A stretch of 64,000 bases of DNA from Paenimyroides aestuarii (lineage in GTDB: Bacteria > Bacteroidota > Bacteroidia > Flavobacteriales > Flavobacteriaceae): assembly GCF_024628805.1 (NCBI RefSeq), contig NZ_CP102382.1:1364001-1428000 (forward strand), written 5' to 3'. Both the position numbers and the translations under genes were made by a program. The notes below the pieces were generated by a model that worked only from the letters and a program-made list of their open reading frames with translations, was not told the origin of the DNA and searched no databases. How positions within the stretch are numbered: position 1 is the stretch's first letter; the number at the start of each line of letters is the position of its first letter. Positions 62,777 to 64,000 of the stretch are shown here, in pieces.

Positions 62777-63013
62777 AAATAGATATTTTTAGCGAATTTA
62801 TACAAAAAAAAAGGAATAACTGGTAAAAAAGTGTTTTTCATTTGTTTATTATTCGGTCTCATCATTTTATTATTTAATGAAGAAACAGATTGGAGTGAAT
62901 ACACTTTTAATGCTGTTATTTGATTAATATTTGTGTTTATTATTTGATTATCAAGTGTTTAATTTAACAAAAAAGCAATCTGTATTTTTAATATACTGAT
63001 ATTTAGATATTTA
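62777..63013. other. Intergenic region upstream of the carbonic anhydrase gene
   Basis: AT-rich DNA; several TTATTTGATTA-like motifs occur at about 62865-62955, but no consensus promoter or hairpin is clear. It could hold the site for the LysR regulator. Confidence 0.3.
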
Positions 63014-63937
63014 TTAATACTTTTCATACCACCTAAATGTGTCGTGGGCAATAGTTTCTTTTTCTTTTTGCAGGAATTCTAAAAATGCTTCAGAAACCGG
63101 ACTGTGTCTTTTCTCTTTAAGCCAGATGAGGCTCCAGTTGGTTTTAATGGGTAAGCCTTTCATTGGGATAATTTGTAACTCTTTATTCCGCAGCTCGTTT
63201 CTGATTCCTATAAGTGGCATTATTGAAAACCCTAAACCTGCTAACAAAGCCTGTTTTACCGCTTCGTTGGAGGTGAGCTCCATTTTTTTGAGTACAGAAA
63301 TATGGTTTTGGTTAATAAATTTTTCCATTGTTTGTCGGGTTCCCGAACCTTTTTCCCGAAATATTAAAGGCAGACTTTCAAAAAAATCTTTTACGTTTGC
63401 CTGAATTTCCACGTTTCGCTGCGCATTTCCTACCAAGAAAAGTTTGTTTTGCAGCAAGTCTAATTTTTCAATGCTTAAATTTTTAGGCAATATGGAAACC
63501 AGCGCAAAATCTACCTCGTTATTTTCCAGACTTTCTATTACTTTTTGTTTGTTGGTCACATCCATTTCCAGCTCAATTCCGGGATGTTGCTGCATAAATT
63601 GGCTTAGAAAATAAGGCATTACATATTTTCCGGTAGATACTACAGAAATTTTCAATCTGCCTGTAAGTTGCCCTTTATAAGCCATCGTTTTATAATTAAT
63701 GGCGTGTACCTGTTGAATAATTACTTCGGCTGCTTTGGCTATTTCTTTGCCAAAATCGGTAATGTAAATTTTTCTGCCAATGACCTCAGTAAGCGGAATA
63801 TTAAACTGATCCTGAAAGTTTTTTAGTTGGATGGAAACCGCTGGCTGCGTGAGGTGTAACTCTTCCGAAGCTTTGGTAACGCTCTCTGTTTGTACAATTT
63901 TTAGGAATATCTGCAATTGATTTAACGTGTAATTCAT
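63014..63937 (-). CDS. LysR-family transcriptional regulator
   Basis: It has 307 residues. The N-terminal winged HTH (about 3-62) reads LNQLQIFLKIVQTESVTKAS and LHLTQPAVSIQLKNFQ; a linker helix and a two-lobed periplasmic-binding-type effector domain follow, with the CysB/CbbR-like REKGSGTRQTMEKF segment. LysR regulators normally control a divergent gene, which would lie beyond the right edge of the window. The carbonic anhydrase gene downstream could also be a target; CbbR-like regulators often respond to carbon or anion status. The effector is unknown. Confidence 0.9.
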   Translation of the reverse strand: MNYTLNQLQIFLKIVQTESVTKASEELHLTQPAVSIQLKNFQDQFNIPLTEVIGRKIYITDFGKEIAKAAEVIIQQVHAINYKTMAYKGQLTGRLKISVVSTGKYVMPYFLSQFMQQHPGIELEMDVTNKQKVIESLENNEVDFALVSILPKNLSIEKLDLLQNKLFLVGNAQRNVEIQANVKDFFESLPLIFREKGSGTRQTMEKFINQNHISVLKKMELTSNEAVKQALLAGLGFSIMPLIGIRNELRNKELQIIPMKGLPIKTNWSLIWLKEKRHSPVSEAFLEFLQKEKETIAHDTFRWYEKY

Positions 63938-64000
63938 AAAATATATTTATATAAAACATTACAAAAATAAATAAAAATTTATGAATTGCATTTCTCAAAT

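Overview
The window looks like a chromosomal segment of a low-GC member of the Flavobacteriaceae (Bacteroidota), near Flavobacterium/Myroides. The evidence is as follows. Promoters repeatedly show the Bacteroidota -7 box TAnnTTTG. There are many SPII lipoproteins. The ATP synthase atpD-atpC pair stands alone with a short epsilon subunit and a Bacteroidota-type insert in beta. NuoG is short, without the molybdopterin-like part. GLPGLI-family and CarboxypepD_reg/beta-barrel outer-membrane proteins are present.

Layout. 0-0.4 kb: the cut end of an IS982-type transposase and a scrap resembling an IS3-type transposase. 0.65-1.85 kb: two lipoproteins. 2.1-4.0 kb: atpDC. 4.2-9.1 kb (minus): metG, lipoproteins, a TonB-C protein beside a broken tRNA-Ser, and pth. 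9.1-11.7 kb: cardiolipin synthase and two exported proteins. 11.8-18.1 kb (minus): an RND efflux operon (GbsR/MarR-type regulator, MFP, AcrB-type pump, OMF) with a palindromic operator. 18.6-18.9 kb: three identical tandem tRNA-Gly(UCC) genes. 19-32.4 kb: aspS, brnQ, an MFS transporter, a DUF72/DUF1572/DUF2071 trio, OYE and luciferase-like flavoenzymes, and a DUF2236 protein. 32.4-36.6 kb: a three-gene module (small Cys-rich exported peptide, GLPGLI protein, outer-membrane receptor) bracketed by a ~51-bp direct repeat. 36.6-49.4 kb (minus): a complete 14-gene complex I operon, nuoA-N. 49.6 kb: a cold-shock protein. 50.1-56.4 kb: an accessory island. 56.4-61.5 kb (minus): accC, accB, fabH, rpmF, yceD, pdxA. 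61.5-63.9 kb: riboflavin synthase, beta-carbonic anhydrase and a LysR regulator.

The housekeeping parts work as ordinary operons: respiration (nuo, atp), fatty-acid initiation (acc/fabH with rpmF/yceD), translation (metG, aspS, pth, tRNAs) and drug efflux. Two regions are unusual. The first is the 32.4-36.6 kb module. It sits between the nuoN terminator and the DUF2236 gene, and both ends carry a copy of the same terminator-plus-leader sequence. Its peptide gene is frameshifted within an A8 tract just after the start codon, which could be a phase switch, decay or a sequence error. The second is the 50-56 kb island. It contains a REPtron (a RayT-type Y1 transposase flanked by inverted REP palindromes), partial RayT copies, and at least three C-terminal scraps of unidentified larger proteins. 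Each scrap ends 1-9 nt before a small intact lipoprotein, membrane or MORN/propeller-type gene. This pattern suggests a decayed polymorphic toxin/immunity locus that keeps immunity-like genes after the toxins were lost.

All family names come from reading the protein sequences without database searches. Functions of the island and module genes are inferences.
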